A DNA stretch of 64,000 bases from NCBI RefSeq assembly GCF_029227915.1, contig NC_079884.1, positions 3,720,001 through 3,784,000 of the forward strand. The letters are read 5' to 3'. Below the pieces are notes generated by a model, which was not told where the DNA came from, made no database searches, and saw nothing but the letters and a program-made list of their open reading frames with translations. Position 1 is the first letter of the stretch; each line of letters opens with the position of its first letter. Position numbers and translations under genes: made by a program. Origin of the DNA: Hydractinia symbiolongicarpus (lineage: Eukaryota > Cnidaria > Hydrozoa > Anthoathecata > Hydractiniidae). This document shows positions 44,301 to 58,089 of the stretch, one piece after another.

Positions 44301-45836
44301 AATAATCTTTTTTAAGAAATAAAAAATATTGCGTTTCATTCTTTGAGAAAGGCTAAACAACCATCCCGGGGACAAACGGGATAATTCTTGCATATTTCAA
44401 TTGTAAGAAAAACACATTTCAGCAAATTTTCCCATGCCGACAAACGTGCTGTTCAGCCTCTATAGGAAGCATTTTTATAATTGAAAAATATAATGTATCA
44501 TAGAAAGTAAAATCACAGTGAACATTTACCGTAGGATTTTGGATTATAATTTGGATTAGCATATATTGGTTAGCATAAAACATTTTTTTTTAAAAAATGC
44601 ATTGAACTTGCTGTCATCAGAATATTTTTATAGCTGGACTAGCGATTTGACTAATGGTTGAACTAGTCATTTAACAATATAGTGACAACTAGTGACTCAT
44701 CTTTTGTTTATAGATAATGACACTGCAGAACGCTTGTTGAATGACGAGAACGTTACACCTGAACCTGTACAGACCAAATCAACTGAAATTTCTAGTGGCA
44801 CACAAAACAGTGTTAAGAAGTCCACAAACAGTAAGTGTGATTGGCGTCTGCGGATATTTATAAATTTATAAAATATTTATGAAGCACATCACATGGAAAA
44901 AGTTGGGTGGGGGGTTTGGGCACAGGGGTGGTCATAGGGGTGTGTTGTGAGGGAGGTTGTTTGGCTATGTACATGCCTGCATTTTGACTCCAAATCTTAA
45001 GCCTTGTCTTGGCAAATTGACTTGTTTATTCATCTTTTGCTATGAGTACGGTCTTAGTGGTGTTATTAAAACGCGGTACGGTAACTCTCTTTCCAAGCAC
45101 TTTTTTCGTTGTATAAGTATAAGATATATGCAACTTCTGTGCTTATAATAAAAAGTGTTGTTTCGTAGAATTTGATGATAAGGTGTTTATAAAATGCATA
45201 GGTTCGTCCGTAATGTGTCGAATTTTAGCGTCTTGAAAATGTGGCAAATTTAGCGTGTTTTGTTGAAATATCAATTTTAAACTATTTTAATCTTTTAAAG
45301 TAAATCAACTGCAAATTTAAAATATTTAAAAAAATTTAAAATTAACTACAAGCCAAATTTGCCATTTTAAACAATCTCCATATAAATTCACAAAAAAAAA
45401 AAGGTGGATTTATATGGAGTTTTTTTTCAAATCTCTAAATTCATACCCAGAGAGAATTTAACATTCATGAGGACTCGTGGCTCTATGAGACTTTATAATG
45501 ATAAGGGATGGCGTTAATTTTTAAATAGGTTGTAAGTGGTTTGTCAATAAGAATTTAACTGTCAACATGGATAAGCTAAAATCAGTGAAAAAAAGGTGCC
45601 GCCTGAGCGCAAATTTTGATTTCCATCGCCACAAGTAGTAATTTGACTGTTTCTATCTTAACATTTAAACAATTGGACTTGTCAAAGTTCACTTGTCAAT
45701 GTTTACAACGGAATAAGGATTTTGAACTTGGCTTATTTGGTTACATTTTAAACCCTTAAACGTGCTAATTGTTTCTAACGTTAGTATGACTCCTTTTCGC
45801 GATATTTCGGCACTTCATGGGACCTGGCGTGGATTA

Positions 45837-45994
45837 TCTATATTATAATGCCCGTATACGTCTGTCTGTCTGTCTGACTGTCTGTCTGTCTGTCAGTCTG
45901 TCTGTCACGCAAAATGGTCGCAATAGCGAGAAGCACGCAATGCGGTATAAAAAGGACGGGCGAACCCGTGGATTTTCCACGGGCTAACGACTAG
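45837..45994 (+). mobile_element. Mini-Helitron, duplicated copy
   Basis: Same as 33437..33594. One of the two substitutions between the tandem copies (33380/45780) lies 57 bp upstream of it. Confidence 0.65.
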
Positions 45995-46041
45995 TTAGTA
46001 AAATTTAGCCTAGTTTTATTTGTCTTCTTTGTCGTAAATAA

Positions 46042-46269
46042 TTATGTCGAATGCGTTTCTGTTAAATTAACGTTTTCATCTTTCCATTCTTCTTCGTCAT
46101 CTTCATCGTCATCATTCGCTTCAACTTTATTGTCAAAGTGCTTTCTTATTTCCTCTGTTATTGACTGGAAAGTTGATCGTTCAGTATCATCATTTGATTC
46201 CAGACGAGGCGAAATATCCTTGTTTTCAAAAATGATCACGTTTCGAAGAACACATTTTTTTGTCTGTAA
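46042..46269 (-). other. Possible acidic exon inside a CLIP intron (copy 2)
   Basis: Duplicate of 33642..33869, equally unassigned. Confidence 0.25.
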
Positions 46270-48655
46270 AAGAGTTGAATTTTTATCTTGGCAAGGATTT
46301 ATTTATTTTGACGATGGATGAAAAAAATTAAATTTGGCGAGCACTTAACTTGGCTATTTCAGACCAAAATCTTCACTTTTATTTTAGGCAATACTAAAAT
46401 CCCTCATGCAAACATAAATAGAAACATTTTACTCCATTCTGCTTCAAGTACGCCCCGTTCTGCTTCAAGTACGCCCCAACAGAAGAAACGGACCAGGTAC
46501 AGATATATGTATATATATATATTTTACTTCTTTCGAAAGCTCATCATTTTTATTTTGGTTCCCTCTTTAAATTTAAGATTGGATACAACATTGGGCGCTC
46601 AAATTAATTTTACTTTGAAAAACGTAAGTTGATTTTGTGTCATTCAATGTGCTCAAATCGCATGCGCCATGGCAACAGGTAATTTTGACTGTTTACTTGT
46701 GTGCCCTTGGAGAATAAGGTTTAAATGTGACCTGGTCCCAGGGACTTATTTTACGCGACTTTTGAGTGAGAGAATGAGATGATTTTATATTGTTCTGTGT
46801 TCTTTTGGCAACGGGCAACCTTGCATCTCTGTTTACTTGTTTACCATTGTCGCGTTATGCTCATGGATTTAATTCACGTAATTTTTGCATGTTTCGGTTA
46901 TTTTCGCGAAATTTCAAAAAAAGTGATACCCAGCACTTATATAATATTGATGTGTATTTTCAGCCGTTTTTATTTTGTGTCCCTTACAGAAAAAATCCTG
47001 AAACGGTATAAATTGAGAAAAATATGTTGTCAACCTCATTTTTTTATGGAAATTTTATTCTCGTGAAAAATGTAAAGGCTTGCGAAAATTTATTCACGAA
47101 AAATTGTTTTTTTATCTAACAATTTACCCCATATAATTAATCCCCTAAAGATTTTGAATGGCAAGGTTGTGGCAATGTTCGTAAAACGTTTTATTGTTGA
47201 CAGGGTATGAGCGTGTACGCCAATAACGAACTTGGTATCGTTCGTTTCATTGGTCGTGTCGAGTTTTCTGACGGGATATGGCTTGGCGTCGAACTACGAA
47301 AACCTAGTACGTATATGTTCCTTGTAATTATAAACACATCCTTAATTTGTGTTAACTGCACACATCAAATAGATATCTTTCGCCCAACTTCAGTGCGAAA
47401 AAACAATGTAGAGTTTGCATGGATGAAGAAAAGAGAGAGAGTTGGAGTGTGTTTTTTAAAAACAAAAAAAATGCATGTTGACTATATTTCTTTCTGTTTA
47501 TACCTTTCATTTTTACTTTTCATTCTAGAATTAATTTAATGTTAATGTTCTGCATAGCTGTTTGACTGTATAATTTAAGATGCTACACGAATATACCATC
47601 GTCTTTTAAAATGTTCAAAAAATTGTTGGGATAAATGCTTAATTTCAAAGATCATACCCAAGCAATCATTTACGTTGTTTTAAGACATACCCACCACGCA
47701 TTTTGAACTTGTCAAAGTTCACAAATTATGTTCACACCAGACTACTGCACCTAGCGCAATTTTTAACGCTTCTTACCGTCCCCACACATCGCGAAGGATT
47801 GGACGGGAGATGCTGTTTTGCCATTTTGAGCAATGGCCAAAAAGCTGCCATTTTTAAGTTTATGTACAGGATTGTAAAAGCCTGGTTGTGTAAACGGTGC
47901 ATGAAATATACCACCTCTTCCAAGCAACGAATCAGGCGCATATAATGTTTGGGTGACTAAGTAATCTTCAATTTCTATTTTTAGATGGAAAAAACGATGG
48001 TACTGTGGAAAATAAAAAGTATTTTACTTGGTAAGTTTGATGATAGATAATGTTTTGATTGGAAGTTTAGCACGATAAAACACCAGGGAGTGTGAAAATG
48101 AGACAAAAATGTTTATTTGTGAGGTAATAAACTTTGCGTTTTTTGCTTTAACGTGTTTTACGGAAGATATATTCGCGTAAATATATCGCGAAAGTTTTTC
48201 TTAAATTATCTTACTCGGACATTTACGAAATCAGCTTTGTTTTACAAATTGTTTAGCCCACTGGTGCGTCACTTTTTCTAAATCCTTTTTTTTGAACATT
48301 ACCAATTTGTGCGATTCAACTTGTTTATTTTTAGTAAACCTAACCACGGTCTCATGGTACGTCCAAGTCGAGCTACATGTCGTGGTATAAACTGTGCACA
48401 GCTGGTGGATTTAAAATTCAGATGAATTTGGAAGACAAGAGTTTCAAATATTATATTATTTACTACTATTTATTTTATTTTTAATATCATATATACATTT
48501 AATAAAAAAATATTTATCATACAACAGTTTTTATATTTGCCGTGTGGCCAGCAAAGAATTATGTCCAAACATTCCTTACACTCGCGTCAGGAGCAAATTG
48601 ACTCGGTTACCCATCCCATATGGTTTTTCTCCACGGTTTGGTCATTCTTCTTTCC

Positions 48656-51600
48656 CTAGCTTGTTGTCTCGATCAATCTTCGCGCTATTTTATGGTAGCA
48701 TTGGCTCTAAAATTAAACAGAAAGAAAATGAATGTTCAACCACGACAGCTTTAAATGTAACTGAAAGATGCTAGTTATACCTGAATGGAAGTACTATCGG
48801 CGAAAACAATTGGCACGCCCTTGTCCGATGTTTCTCGTATATTGATATCTAACGGTATATCTCCTAAATAACGAACAGTATATTTACATCCTGGGTTTTC
48901 AATCGACAAAAAAATAAAATATCTAAAAAGTAGGCGTTATTAGGTCTGTGCATGGTAGTGGCAATTTTGACACCACTATTTTTTTGTTTTTGCTATCATC
49001 AAATTTAAGGTTTTTATACACTCGCCAAATTAAACCATCTATAACCAAATCGAGGAACCAGATGTTTTGTACAAAATAAATACTACTTTAATTGGAGAAA
49101 CTTTCGCGAATTTACGATTTTTCGCCATTTTCGCGAAAGTTTGTCTCGCGAAAATGTGCGATTTTCTTCATTCGCGAAACTTTATCTCGCGAAAGTTTCC
49201 GAATTTCTTCATTCGCGAAAGTTTATCCAGTAAGCTATTTTATCATTTTTCACCAAAAACGCACAAAATAGTTATAAATCTTATTTTAAGAAAGAAAATT
49301 TATAACATTTTCAATTATGCTAAGAATTTTGAGTTTTTTTTAACTGAAAAATTCTTGTTCGCGAAAGTTTATCTCGCAAAAATTTGTGGGTTTCTTCATT
49401 CCCGAAAGTTAATCTCGCGAAATTTTTCGAATTTCTTCATTCGCGAAAGTTTATCTAAAAAATTTCGCGAATTTTCTATCTCGCGAAAGTTTCTCCAATT
49501 AAAGTATACTTTTGTTTAAAAGTTAAAATTTATGTAGGTATACGCATCTTACAAAGTCTTCTTTTTTCTATCGCCTAATACTTTTTTTTATTTTATGGTT
49601 AGGTTAGTTTTAAAAATATAGAAAACCGTGCATGTAAAAAAATTCAGCCCACACAAAACTTGCGACTCCTCCCAATTGAATCCACGGGAAATTATTTTTT
49701 TCCACACATCGCTCGCTAACTTAAATCTGCGCCAACCTTAAAATAGGGATGCTTTTTTATGTACTTGATCAACATAAGTAAATAACTTTAAAAAATCCAG
49801 AAATGTTCTCAAAGCCTACCTATAAATTCTACGTTCAATTCTTCACTCAATTTTATCGCTCCATCTTGTCCAAAAATATGACTGACGTGATGACAATTCG
49901 GACAAATGAATTGACTCATGTTTTGCACCAAGCCTAATACCTGAAAAGATCACAGGAAGTCAGTTCTTGTAAAACTTTGCATTTTTAGGACATTACACGC
50001 CAACAATGATCCACGAAAATCACTTTCATACACTATTTTTATTAAAATCTTCATAATTTTATTTGAGTTTGTACAGCTCAAATTTTCAAAATGGTAACTC
50101 AACGTACCTCATGTTAATAAATTTTCACGCGACAGAAATAACATACACAAAGACATTTTCAAAAGTATTTTAATGAATTTAACACAAGTAAAGAAAAAAA
50201 TGGTTTGTATTTTCTAAACTAATAGTTTTATGCCGCCACACGGACGACAATCTTCAGTAGTCTATATTATTAGGCGATAGAAAAAAAATACTTTTAAAGA
50301 TGTGCATACCTATATAAATACAAACCATTGTTATCTTTACTTGTGTATTTGCTCTGATGAAACAACATTGAGCACTTTATGAAGAAAGAAGAATAACCTT
50401 CAACGCATAAATGAATTTAACTTAATATCTTACGAGTACTAATTTTTAATACAGTGGACTCTTTATCTTAAACTCGCAAGAGACTAAAACATTTTTTTGA
50501 GATAAAGTTCTCAAAAAAATTAAATTTTGTTAACAAAAGGGGATATTCCCTTTTGCTTTTTTCCCAAACAAAAAATTTGGCAGATTGGAAAAAAGCAGCC
50601 AAATTAAATTCCGCAAAAATTCTTATTATTTTGGTGGTTCGCTTTTTCTGTTGTCTACCAATTTTTTTGGCCACAAATATTTTTTGTTAACATTTGCATA
50701 CTTAATGCACTACAATGTCCTTGGTCATAAGTCGTTTCCCACGGCACCAGGCCTCTAGAACACTGCCAAATACGTGCCAGGCCTCCAAAGGCTGTAATGT
50801 GGCCTATTACAGCCTTACAAGACCCCTACACATAGGTGACGTGGTTTCACGCGCCCAGGTAGGTTGCCAACAGATGTTTACCGTCTAGGTAAATCCAATA
50901 TACATACAGGGATTTCAACTTTGCGAAACATCTCCGCCCCACGTCGGGCGTCAAGAAGAGCGATATCCTGCGGTGTCGTGACAATAACAGCACCTAAACA
51001 TTTAAAAGACCAAACAAAATGTTTTAAAAAGGAGATAGAATAACACATAATCAAACTGAAGTTCATTGAAGATTGAGAGCTGGTTCGTTGACTTCAGACT
51101 ACCTATATTTTAATCACACTCCGGTATGGTAGCAGATTAGTATAGAGCATCAGTACAACAACTTTTTATACTTATTCGTTATTTTCCACGCTCGAAGCTG
51201 TTGATCTTCGAATTTAACATCTACATGTACTTCAAATTGCTGAAACAATTTACGTGCTAAGGTCTAAAAAGTTTGGAGAATTTGAAAAATCCGCGAAATT
51301 TTATCACATTCAATTATTTCGAAATTGTGGTTCAAAGTAACAATTTTACAATAACTCCTAACGAGAAACCAATGGCGTTAACCTATCAAGCCTTGACAAA
51401 ATTTGTTTGAATACACGTGTATACATTTCAAGTTACCTGTTACTTGTACCAACTGTGATATAGACAGCTGGATATCACCAGTTCCCGGTGGCATGTCGAC
51501 AATCAAGTAATCGAGAGGGGACCAATCAACATCTCTTATTAGTTTCTGCACAGCTGACATCACCTGAAAAAAAAAAAGAAAAGGCGATTGATCAGTGCTA

Positions 51601-54600
51601 TCTTAATAATAAATTTGCATTTCGCGAACATTAATATATTATATGTATTTCGTGCGTATATATTCTATTTATATCGCAGTTCTTGTTCCAAATTTCGAGG
51701 CTTAAAAACACTTTTTCGCAATCATTTTTTTCTTCTTGAAACAAAAACAGCAAGCGAAAAATAATACGCATTGGGTAGATACGACTCTCAGCGAATATAG
51801 AGATACGAAAAATAATAAATAAGCCAATTAATTGAGTTTTTTGACTCCTTGGTGTTTCCTTACAAATAAAACTACAGAGAACTCTCGAAACTGCGAATCC
51901 TCAATAACCTTTCGATTAAACGAACTAAATTCCGCCTGTCCTACTTTAACAAACCTTTGATACAACGAACTCTGTTTTTTTTTAAACTTTTTGTGTCTTA
52001 AGGCTTCGTTACACGAAGATACAAGCAGAAGCCTTAAGGAACACGAAAAATTTCGCAACTCTGCATAATTTGTGAAATTTGATCACATTCTAGTATTTGA
52101 AAATTACAGTTCCGCAAAAAAAAAAAAAAACGCATTTAACTTCTTATAAACTCATCCTCACAACGATTCACGTATTACGTACCATGGGACCACGCCACAC
52201 AACGGCAGAGGTTTCATCTACAAGAAATCCAATTGACATGCTAAAAAAATGTATATCAAACCATACGGGGTTATGATGATAGTGCAGTAACGTTAAATAT
52301 CATCTTTGCTTTTCTGACAAATTGACAGCATGTTTACAGATTGATCGATTTACGAAAGCACTGTTTTGGATAAGCAGTTTAAAAAAAGGTATTTCAGTAA
52401 CTCACCATTTTATACCATAATTTTGAAGTGGAATCATTTGGTTCACTAAATCAAAAAAAAAAAAAAAAATTAAAAGAAAATCTGGATCACAACAAACAAA
52501 CTCTGCTTTAAATAACACCAGCCCAATCCAGTATTTGAGAATCTTACAGTCGTTCAAAGTTGGCTCTGCATTGAGATTCATCATTTTTGGAATGGAAGGT
52601 CCATAAATATCTGCATCAAGGATGCCAACATTCTATGTTAGAGATAAAGATAACAAAATAGTAATATGTAAGATACTGATAAATACATATGAAGAGGTTA
52701 ACCATTACACTTATCAAACTTTGCTACAACTATTTAGTTTTTTATAAGCGTAAATTTTAGTGGCACGTGTAGGCTGAGATTTCTGAAAATCTTAAGGCTG
52801 AATAACAAAAATGAATATTTGTTTATACAACATATCAACTTCCAAAGCAAAAATTATGTACTAAAAGATAGAACGAAAACAAAATATAAAAAAATCGATG
52901 TATTTCTTAAATAAATATAGAAATATGCTCTAGTGTAAGTGAAAATATGTTACAGGCAAATGTGCTTACGTGAAAGAAGTGAATTTAAAATTTAAAAATA
53001 ACTAAGAATTAAATATAAATAAAATTATTATGTAAAACGTTATTACATAAAATAGGCATAAAATGAGGTTGAAGTGTGGAGAAAAAATACACTATGCTTA
53101 TAAAAAAGGTGTAACATGCTTGTCATATATTACATACGATTCTCAGTCATAATATTACCTTTTGACATCTGGCAATGGCAGCAGCGATATTAACTAAAAT
53201 AAAGGGAAGCATGGGGGTAATCTATTTTTTTTATTTAAATGCTTATTTAAAGCAAAAAAAAATACTATACTTAAACAGGATTTTCAAGTAAAGTATTGTT
53301 AAGACTGTTTTGAGACTGTTTCTAACACCACATTGCATTATGATACATGCATATGCACCCAAAAGCCGAATGTATTTCAATTAAAAGACATCATTGTGAT
53401 GTGATTAAAGGGATATTCCGTACAAAATAGTGAGGATGCTAAGCGAAAAGCACACAATACAAATTCTACTGTGCATGTACCTAAGTAAAAACACTCTTCT
53501 CCAGTGACACCTATCCTAATTTCACGAAGCGTGACAAGTCATTACACTACCTGTTGAACAACTTCTTGTCGTTTACCTCTCCTTTGTAATAATAGCTGCA
53601 TTCTGTCTGTCTATTTGTGGCGAGAAAAAAGTCCTGTTATGAAAATACGAAATGCGATATATACAGAATGAGAACCAACTCGTAGATTTATTCATGGGCT
53701 ACTGACTAGTTTTTACAACTTCTTTTAATTTCTCTTTTTATCATTTTTTACAACTTATCGTTGGTTCCTTAATTCTCTTTTCTACAACTTTCCATTGTTG
53801 CCGTATTTCTCTTTTTTAGCAACTGTTTTCATATTCTCTGGTGGACACTTTGGGAAATTTATGTTTAAATTAGAAAGCAATCCTGTCACCTTAGGTCAAA
53901 AGCCAATTCAATATAAAATCATTATGCTATTGACTAGTAAGAAAGACAATTCTTATTAGCCTGGATAATTGGAACAATACCCATGGTGAGTAAACAAAGC
54001 ACCATACACCTATAGCTAAGAAGTTCTTTTTACATATTTTTAGTTAACGCTACCATATAACAACCTAATGGATCTGAAATTAGCACGTTCTTCACTATAT
54101 GGTCAGCTTTATAAATTTAGTATATTTTTGTGTTTCGTAAATTGAACTTAAAAGTTTTATTAGTAAAAGTGTCATTTTTTCACTTCCAAGGTGTTATTAC
54201 AACCTTACCAAAAGTTAACAACTTATTTCAAATGATAATCTATCTATCTATTGTAATAATAAAAAATATGTTTATTGTTTTCAAAATTAGATAGGAAAAC
54301 ATACAAAGAATAGGGATAAAAGTAAACAACAAACATAACTTCAGTATATTTTAATAGATAATGTTCACCACTTTAAAATAAAAAAAAAATAGCTGAGGTC
54401 ATGTATATTCGTGATAACAGTCCCACACTTAATGTACAGGAATTGTTTTAGATAAAAATCATTTATAGTCAACAAGGGGAGGAGTGCATTTGTGCTCCAC
54501 GTGATGCACGTTACCCTTACCAATGGTATATAAATTAAATACCTTTGTGTTCGCCGTTATTTGTTATATGTTTTGTTAAGTATTGTTTATCCTCTGTGTA

Positions 54601-55244
54601 TTATGTAGTTTTTGAAAACTATATTTAAAAAACTTGTAAGATAATTGTAACAATTTACGTTGATAATGTCTTGTAGTAACAAGACGAAATATCCGTTAAA
54701 TTAAAATAAAAAAATGTCATCATCAATCAAACTTCTTATACTTATTTTTATTGTGGAGTCATATGCCCGAATTAATATATAAATAATTTTGAAATAATTT
54801 TAAAAACCAACCAATTATCAACCAATTAAAATAATCAATTAATCAAAAAAAAAAGTATACATAATGACATATGGATAGAGTGCTTACCAGCAGATGTGGA
54901 TTTACCAACACCACCTTTTCCAGATGCAACTAAAATAACATTCTTAACTCCAGGTATAGGTTTCCTTTTTGGAAGACCTTTTGCCATCAGTTCTTTTTGT
55001 TTTGAAGTAAGTGTCCCCTAAAACATTTAGGAAAATGTATATAGTTGTCTAAGAACTTTTGAGTCTGCCTAAAAATGCATTTTATATAGAAAACTTTTAA
55101 AAAAATAGTGAGTGCTAGAATTACATCAGCCATCTTTCTGCTAGCTGCCAAAAGTTAAATTTAATAACTTACTTTTAATCTTGAAATATGCAATTGCCTT
55201 GCCTTACACATGTAAGAAAATGTTGTTTTTGTAAGCTGTAACAT
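48656..55244 (-). CDS. NUBPL: NUBPL-type mitochondrial P-loop iron-sulfur protein
   Basis: Mrp/NBP35 family ATPase; the animal orthologue delivers Fe-S clusters for mitochondrial complex I assembly. Eleven minus-strand exons: 55173..55244, 54888..55017, 53159..53193, 52548..52632, 52406..52445, 52183..52240, 51437..51563, 50908..50993, 49820..49940, 48781..48863, 48656..48706. All joins are GT-AG with matching phase, giving 295 residues (human protein about 319). The first 24 residues ([20 protein letters not shown]) are basic and hydroxylated, like a mitochondrial presequence. Walker A is GKGGVGKS at 57-64. [13 protein letters not shown] and [13 protein letters not shown] are the family switch motifs. 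CPNC at 224-227 is the cluster-binding CxxC. The last two exons lie within tandem copy 2 and exist again at 36256..36463. Confidence 0.94.
49085..49505. mobile_element. 421-bp MITE with TTCGCGAAAG repeats (copy 2)
   Basis: Duplicate of 36685..37105 with the same ATACT flanks. It lies in the NUBPL intron between 48863 and 49820. Confidence 0.75.
53588..53709 (+). mobile_element. Worn mini-Helitron remnant in NUBPL intron
   Basis: TCTGTCTGTCTA microsatellite remnant, then CGTAGATTTATTCATGGGC and ACTGACTAG before T. It is a diverged relative of 33437..33594 with a partly lost hairpin. The 5' boundary is approximate. Confidence 0.4.
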
Positions 55245-55905
55245 GTTTGTTACCTATATACAAAATATATATTTACATTATTATATTACGCATTCAGGAA
55301 TCTTCAAAAACCAAAAAAGACAGAAATCAATATTAATAGAGCCAACACACAGTAGCAATATCCTCACCCAGCCAAATGACAAAAGTTTATTCCCACAAAA
55401 TATTTGTTAACACAAATCGCAAAAGTTTTCTTGTTAAAAAATGATGACAGTGATAGCTATTCCACACAAAAAAATAAAGTTTGGAACAAGGCTCAAAAAC
55501 ACATTCAATGGATTTAAAACTTGTTAACTTTTTTTTACTTTACCCGCGTCTGAATATATTTTCTTGAAAAAGTGTGAAATAATAGTTTATTTTTGCGTTA
55601 TACTCATGAATTCGCGAAAAATCCAAAATACACTTTTTCACAGTTAAGAAATTTAACTGTAATTTATCAAACTGAATTTATCTGTACAATTAGTTGCACT
55701 GTACTAATCATCTTAAAACCAATTTAGAATATATACTTAACTTTAAGTTTAAAATTGAAAACGACTTTTTCCTTTTACTAAAAATATCCACTACTATGGG
55801 CCGGTAAACGTGTTTGTTGTTGTTTTCTTCAGATTTTTCCCATGCCGTGCGGCATTGTATTTCGAAACCACTACTTTGCGTAATACTACATAAATATCAT
55901 AATAA

Positions 55906-56315
55906 GGCCACCATCAAAAATATGTTATGTTCGCATCCTGAAGATCCTGCAAAAATGTGTCGGTTGTCGGTCGTGCGTTTTTTTTTCGCAGGATTTTCAG
56001 ATCAGAGCAAGCAAATTCATTCCCAGGGCCAAAAACAGTATAGTGCTATTCAACATTGTTTTCAGACCCTTTTTCATTGCCCTGTAAACTGTCAGTAGCC
56101 ACAGGAGAACCTTAAAGGAAATATTTTTATACGGTAATTAATTTTTGCGAGTTTTTGTCAATTTTGCGAAAATTAGTTCTCGCTAAAATTTCCTTTTTTT
56201 AAAATATCTCGCGAAAAAAATTTTCTGTTTTTTTTTCGACTTACCAACTCTGGTTTTTATTACCTAAAGTGAGTCGGTCGGAGGACGCGAACATAACATG
56301 TTTTTGATGGTGGCC
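55906..56315. mobile_element. 410-bp Harbinger-type MITE
   Basis: Terminal inverted repeats of about 34 bp (GGCCACCATCAAAAA, then ATGTTATGTTCGC) with two mismatches. Direct TAA lies on each side (55903..55905 and 56316..56318), which fits the Harbinger TWA target. The ends differ from the AGCTAAGGCGCC family, so the 3-kb element here is not its obvious parent. Confidence 0.65.
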
Positions 56316-56320
56316 TAAAA

Positions 56321-56604
56321 GAGGGTGCTGATAAGCCGCAAACACCCACATATATAAGGCCGAGTTCGGGCAACTATTCGAATAAAATTGGCGGTTGTCG
56401 CCCGAAACTGGCTGCACTTTCCCGAACTCGCCAGGAACATTCCCGAAATGCAATTCCTTGTAACACAGCATGCAGACGGTAGTTGGAAGAAGGTGCTTGA
56501 AGATAAAGGAGTTAATAAAGTTTATATATAACTTATTTATCAAGTAACTCGACCAAAAATGCCCGCACTTTTTACGGCGTATGCGGCTTATCATCTGCAC
56601 CCTT
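56321..56604. repeat. Inverted-repeat unit adjoining the MITE
   Basis: GAGGGTGCTGATAAGCCGCA at 56321..56340 is answered by TGCGGCTTATCATCTGCACC at 56582, with a small insertion in one arm. GATGGCCTAA follows, echoing the neighbouring MITE terminus. Probably a second small non-autonomous element or a composite end. Confidence 0.4.
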
Positions 56605-58089
56605 TGATGGCCTAACTGTGAAATGTATATATTGGAAAATTCCAGAAATTTGGAAAAAGTTTCTATAAAAGTTTTGCCATTTTTTCTAACTTAAATTCTG
56701 CAATTTAATAAATTCAAAGCTAGCTATAAAATCATAATAAAAACGTGAGTACAAAAATACAAAAAAATAGGTGCTACTCTTTTTTAACAGAAAAATAAGA
56801 GAAGTTTTTTTGTAGTCTAAATTTAAAAGAAAACAGCTAGACAGCAGTTAGCTAAATGGTTCATTGAAATTCTAACCCCATCATAGCAAAACCGGTGAAG
56901 AAGGACAGGCAGCTAGCAAGGCTGGGCTAGCCAGATATCCTTTCCTGATAGTCTTCTCCTGTGTGGATAAACGAAAGTGAAATTCCATGACAGCCATTTA
57001 GAATTTGCCTGTACTCGCGGACCGAAGTAGATAGATTTTTATGTCCTTACGTAATATCATATGCCTAGCATTATCTTGTTTGGTCCGCATCGCACAGATA
57101 TCACGTGATAAAAAGTTGTTCAGGTCAAAGAAATGAATTCCAATTGATTTGATAGCTGAACTATCTCATCTTTTTATGTTGGGTACATAAGATATTGAAA
57201 TAAACTTTAACGTAATTGTAATGTATATTCTATTTTTATCGTGGTTATTTTATATTTGGGTAGCTAGCTTTTTTTATGTTTTTCCCACACACCCCTCTCC
57301 ACCACTCATGTACAAAAAAGTTACCTCTGCAACCATTGACAGTAAGGGGCAACCTTTCTCTCCAACAAAATGATGGTGATTGTTTATTGAATTATTTTGT
57401 TTAATTTCTAAATTCTTTTTTAAAGTGGTTATTTATTATGTTACCAATTCTTAAGAATTTGCCAAAACTTAAATAATATATTTATTTTAAGAAAGTTTTC
57501 AGGCTTGGAGAGGCTCAAAATTTTAAAAGGCTTCACTTAATGCTAATGTTAGCTATACTTATAAAACGTGAAGTGTGTATTTGGTAATGAGACATTTGCT
57601 CAAAAACAGGCCTAAAAATTTGCATTGAAGTGGAGTAGTTGTGTGGTGTTTACAAATATGTAAGGCTTAAAAAGCGATTTACTTAATAGACCTGCTTAAA
57701 ATGTTGTGTCATTCACAAACCGGCCCAGTGAAGCTTTTTAAAGCAAGTAACATTTATTCGAAAACATTAATGTTAAGAATCTAATATATTTCGTACAAAA
57801 TTGCATGAATGTTCAGCATATTCTCTAATGTGCGTAAATCATAACTTGCATTATTTAGCAAATTCAGCGTGGCCATGTGATGAGAAAAGGTGAATTTGAA
57901 TTAAATGTTTTATCTTTTCTTATAGATACAAGATCAAAAAGAAACTAGTTTTTTTTGGGGTGGAAGGTCCCCTTTAAGACAAGGTGGCAATTTTCAAAGC
58001 TTGTTGCCACTAAAATGACCCTTGTGGCTTATTTCTCTTCTTAATAAAATCAGTTTTCTTTTTTCCTTACAATATATTTATTTCCCATA

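Larger units (their letters stand above)
42035..48425 (+). pseudogene. Duplicated 3' half of the CLIP gene (three CAP-Gly domains)
   Basis: Exons 42035..42103, 42259..42394, 42978..43064, 43160..43197, 43446..43522, 43833..43955, 44125..44162, 44714..44830, 46388..46496, 46578..46623, 47204..47306, 47985..48030 and 48335..48425 repeat the CAP-Gly half, about 359 residues. The ankyrin exons and the CLIP start are absent. The first exon begins in phase 0, as does its copy-1 counterpart, so the donor at 22608 could splice to either set and yield the same protein. With no promoter of its own it may be silent, or an alternative 3' end of the CLIP gene. All splice sites look intact. Confidence 0.85.
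37171..49570. repeat. Tandem duplication, copy 2 (12,400 bp)
   Basis: Direct repeat of 24771..37170. At 49570/49571 the sequence passes into unique NUBPL intron DNA (CTTTTTTCTA then TCGCCTAATA). Copy 2 therefore supplies the true 3' end of NUBPL, while copy 1 supplies the 3' half of the full CLIP gene. Confidence 0.93.

Noticed and set aside
57917-58010. Possible terminal exon after TTCTTATAG
   Set aside because: No upstream exon, no similarity, and one acceptor alone is weak.
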